Source: Lactuca virosa (Eukaryota; Streptophyta; Magnoliopsida; Asterales; Asteraceae). Taken from it: 64,000 bases of DNA. The notes beneath the pieces are model-generated. The model did not search any database and had not been told where the DNA came from. It saw only the letters and a program-made list of their open reading frames with translations. The stretch's first letter is position 1. Each line of letters opens with the position of its first letter. Shown here in pieces: positions 62,613-64,000 of the stretch. The translations under genes were made by a program, and so were the position numbers. The stretch spans positions 242,473,882 through 242,537,881 of the forward strand of contig CAKMRJ010005523.1 in the NCBI GenBank assembly GCA_928212115.1, in the 5' to 3' direction.

Positions 62613-64000
62613 ATGTCTACTCCTGGAAACACTTCTGCTTCGTCCTCCTCCAACCAAAACTTCTCTTTGCTCAATATCTGCTCCAAAGTCGTTATGGATG
62701 GCTCAAACTATAACGATTGGATGCGCAACATCAAGATGGCTCTTCGTTTCGAGAACAAAGAATATGTTCTTGAAAAGGAGCTCAAAGAGCTTGATGAGAA
62801 TGAAGCTACTCCTGAAGATCTTGCTGCCTACAAGAAACATTACGATGATGCTACCAAAGTGGCATGCATCATGGTGGCAACTATGTCCCCAGAACTGCAG
62901 AGGTACTATGAGGACTACTGGCCTTTCGAGATGAACAAGGACCTTATGGAAAAGTACCATAAGCGAGCTCGTCAAGAAAAGTTCGAAGTAGTCAAGTCAC
63001 TCATGGCTTGCAAGATGAAAGATGGGGAGTCGGTTGTGTCACATGTGCAAAGAATGCAACGCTACATAGAGCGTTTGGTCAAGCTCAATATTCACTTTGA
63101 TGAGGAATTGGCCATTGACATGGTCTTGAACTCACTTCCTGAATGTTATGGTCAGTTTATTCTAACTTACCATTTGAACAATACTGAGCAGACCTTGGCC
63201 CAATTGCACAACTTGTTGCAGACAGCTGAGGCAGGGATGAAGGGTAAAAGTATACCCTCCACACCTACGAGTGCCCCTGTTTTGGCTATTGGACAGGGAA
63301 AGGGGAAAAAGAGGAAAGGTCCTCCCAAGCAAAACTGGAAGAGCAAGGCTCAAGCTGGGTCATCTAGTAATGGCCCAAAGGCTAAGCCCAATGGTTCCAC
63401 TCCCCATGTTTCTGATCCAAAAGAGGCAGTTTGCTTTTACTGCAACCAAAAGGGGCATTGGAAGAGATCTTGCCCACAATATCTGCAAGATATCAAGGAT
63501 GGCAAAGTGAAGCCATCTTCGGCAGGTATTTACACTATTTCTGCTAATAACTCATTATCTTCTCGTTCATGGGTCCTTGATACAGGATGTGGTTTTCATA
63601 TCTGTTCTGATTTGCAGGGTCTAAAGGAAAGTGAGGAGATAGAGCGAGGAAGGATAAACCTGATCATGGGAAACAGAAAGTCTTCACCAGTAACCAAGAT
63701 CGGAGTTTATCAGCTTCTGCTTAGTAATGATGTTAGATTAGATTTAATAAATTGTTGCTATTCGTCTGAGATGACGAGAAACATTATTTCATTTCATGCA
63801 TTGTTCAGACAAGGTTTTACATATTCTTTTAATGATTTGAATGGTTCAATTTCTGTTTATAAGAATGGTGTTTTTATGTTTGAAGCTTTGCCTTGTAATG
63901 GTGTGTATGAAACAGTGACTTGTGTTGATAGCCTAGGAAATAGTGTACTTAATATTGACTTGTCTAATAGTGTAGACAAGGCATGCTTGTGGCATTGTCG
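62613..64000 (+). CDS. Copia gag-pol polyprotein, partial (3' end outside window)
   Basis: The frame from the ATG at 62613 stays open for 462 codons to the window edge. Residues about 1-230 are gag (VMDGSNYNDWMRNIKMALRF, then VAQM-like helices with LNSLPECYGQFI). A basic stretch (GKGKKRKGPPKQNWKSK) precedes the zinc knuckle CFYCNQKGHWKRSC at about 274-287. The protease has LDTG at about 322-325. A pre-integrase stretch follows (CCYSSEMTRNIISFHALFRQGF, then KACLWHC at the edge). No stop or frameshift is present in what can be seen, in contrast to the other retrotransposons here, so this may be the youngest copy. The gag start is the ATG directly after a splice-acceptor-like site. Confidence 0.9.
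   Translation, partial: MSTPGNTSASSSSNQNFSLLNICSKVVMDGSNYNDWMRNIKMALRFENKEYVLEKELKELDENEATPEDLAAYKKHYDDATKVACIMVATMSPELQRYYEDYWPFEMNKDLMEKYHKRARQEKFEVVKSLMACKMKDGESVVSHVQRMQRYIERLVKLNIHFDEELAIDMVLNSLPECYGQFILTYHLNNTEQTLAQLHNLLQTAEAGMKGKSIPSTPTSAPVLAIGQGKGKKRKGPPKQNWKSKAQAGSSSNGPKAKPNGSTPHVSDPKEAVCFYCNQKGHWKRSCPQYLQDIKDGKVKPSSAGIYTISANNSLSSRSWVLDTGCGFHICSDLQGLKESEEIERGRINLIMGNRKSSPVTKIGVYQLLLSNDVRLDLINCCYSSEMTRNIISFHALFRQGFTYSFNDLNGSISVYKNGVFMFEALPCNGVYETVTCVDSLGNSVLNIDLSNSVDKACLWHC

Larger units (their letters stand above)
60481..64000 (+). mobile_element. Ty1/copia element inserted in the Ale-like copia, open at right edge
   Basis: An 822-bp LTR, primer-binding site, about 1.3-kb leader and an uninterrupted gag-pol frame reach the last base of the window. 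The insertion splits the reverse transcriptase of the older element. Its lineage within Ty1/copia is not decidable from gag and protease alone. Confidence 0.88.

Overview
This is a window of a plant nuclear genome. It is AT-rich, with intron-containing host genes separated by long terminal repeat (LTR) retrotransposons, MITEs and foldback elements. I infer a eudicot, probably Asteraceae and possibly lettuce (Lactuca). That guess rests on my recollection of a long solo LTR studded with near-palindromes of the ACTCGYCGAGT type, not on a database search.

Layout, left to right. 1-720 is a decayed copia gag/protease remnant. 721-4164 is gene-free. 4165-7867 is a Mutator-like element with about 350-bp terminal inverted repeats, and a 2.2-kb solo LTR sits inside it. 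8772-10825 (+) is an intact three-exon NT-C2-domain gene. 10826-15553 is gene-free and holds a Tourist-type MITE. 15554-21099 (+) is a multi-exon receptor-like protein (RLP) gene of the LRR class, broken by a frameshift. A Tork/Tnt1-like copia element (21061-26482) was inserted into its last exon, and the original 3' end is stranded at 26483-26556. 27973-35490 and 37138-38638 (+) are tandem F-box/FBD genes. The first is a pseudogene split by a Ty3/gypsy chromodomain element (28779-34215, minus strand); the second looks intact. 39398-41541 (-) is VPS60/CHMP5, an ESCRT-III-type protein. 41793-44860 holds two foldback elements, 45291-45955 a rearranged Mutator transposase fragment, and 46879-50155 degenerate long-LTR sequence. 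51647-52921 (-) is ALG14. 54348-56071 is a PIF/Harbinger-like element carrying a decayed Myb/NAM-associated ORF. From 56845 to the right edge, one copia element is truncated by a second, whose gag-pol frame is still open at base 64000.

Four host genes appear intact: NT-C2, the second F-box gene, VPS60 and ALG14. They are unrelated housekeeping or signalling genes and do not form a pathway. The most interesting features are transposon-host junctions: an LTR that supplies a new stop and C-terminal tail to an immune-receptor-type gene, a perfect three-module heat-shock element in both gypsy LTRs, and a copia element whose leader looks spliced directly onto its gag ATG. I found no RNA genes, CRISPR arrays or operons. 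Boundaries, motifs and counts were read by eye.
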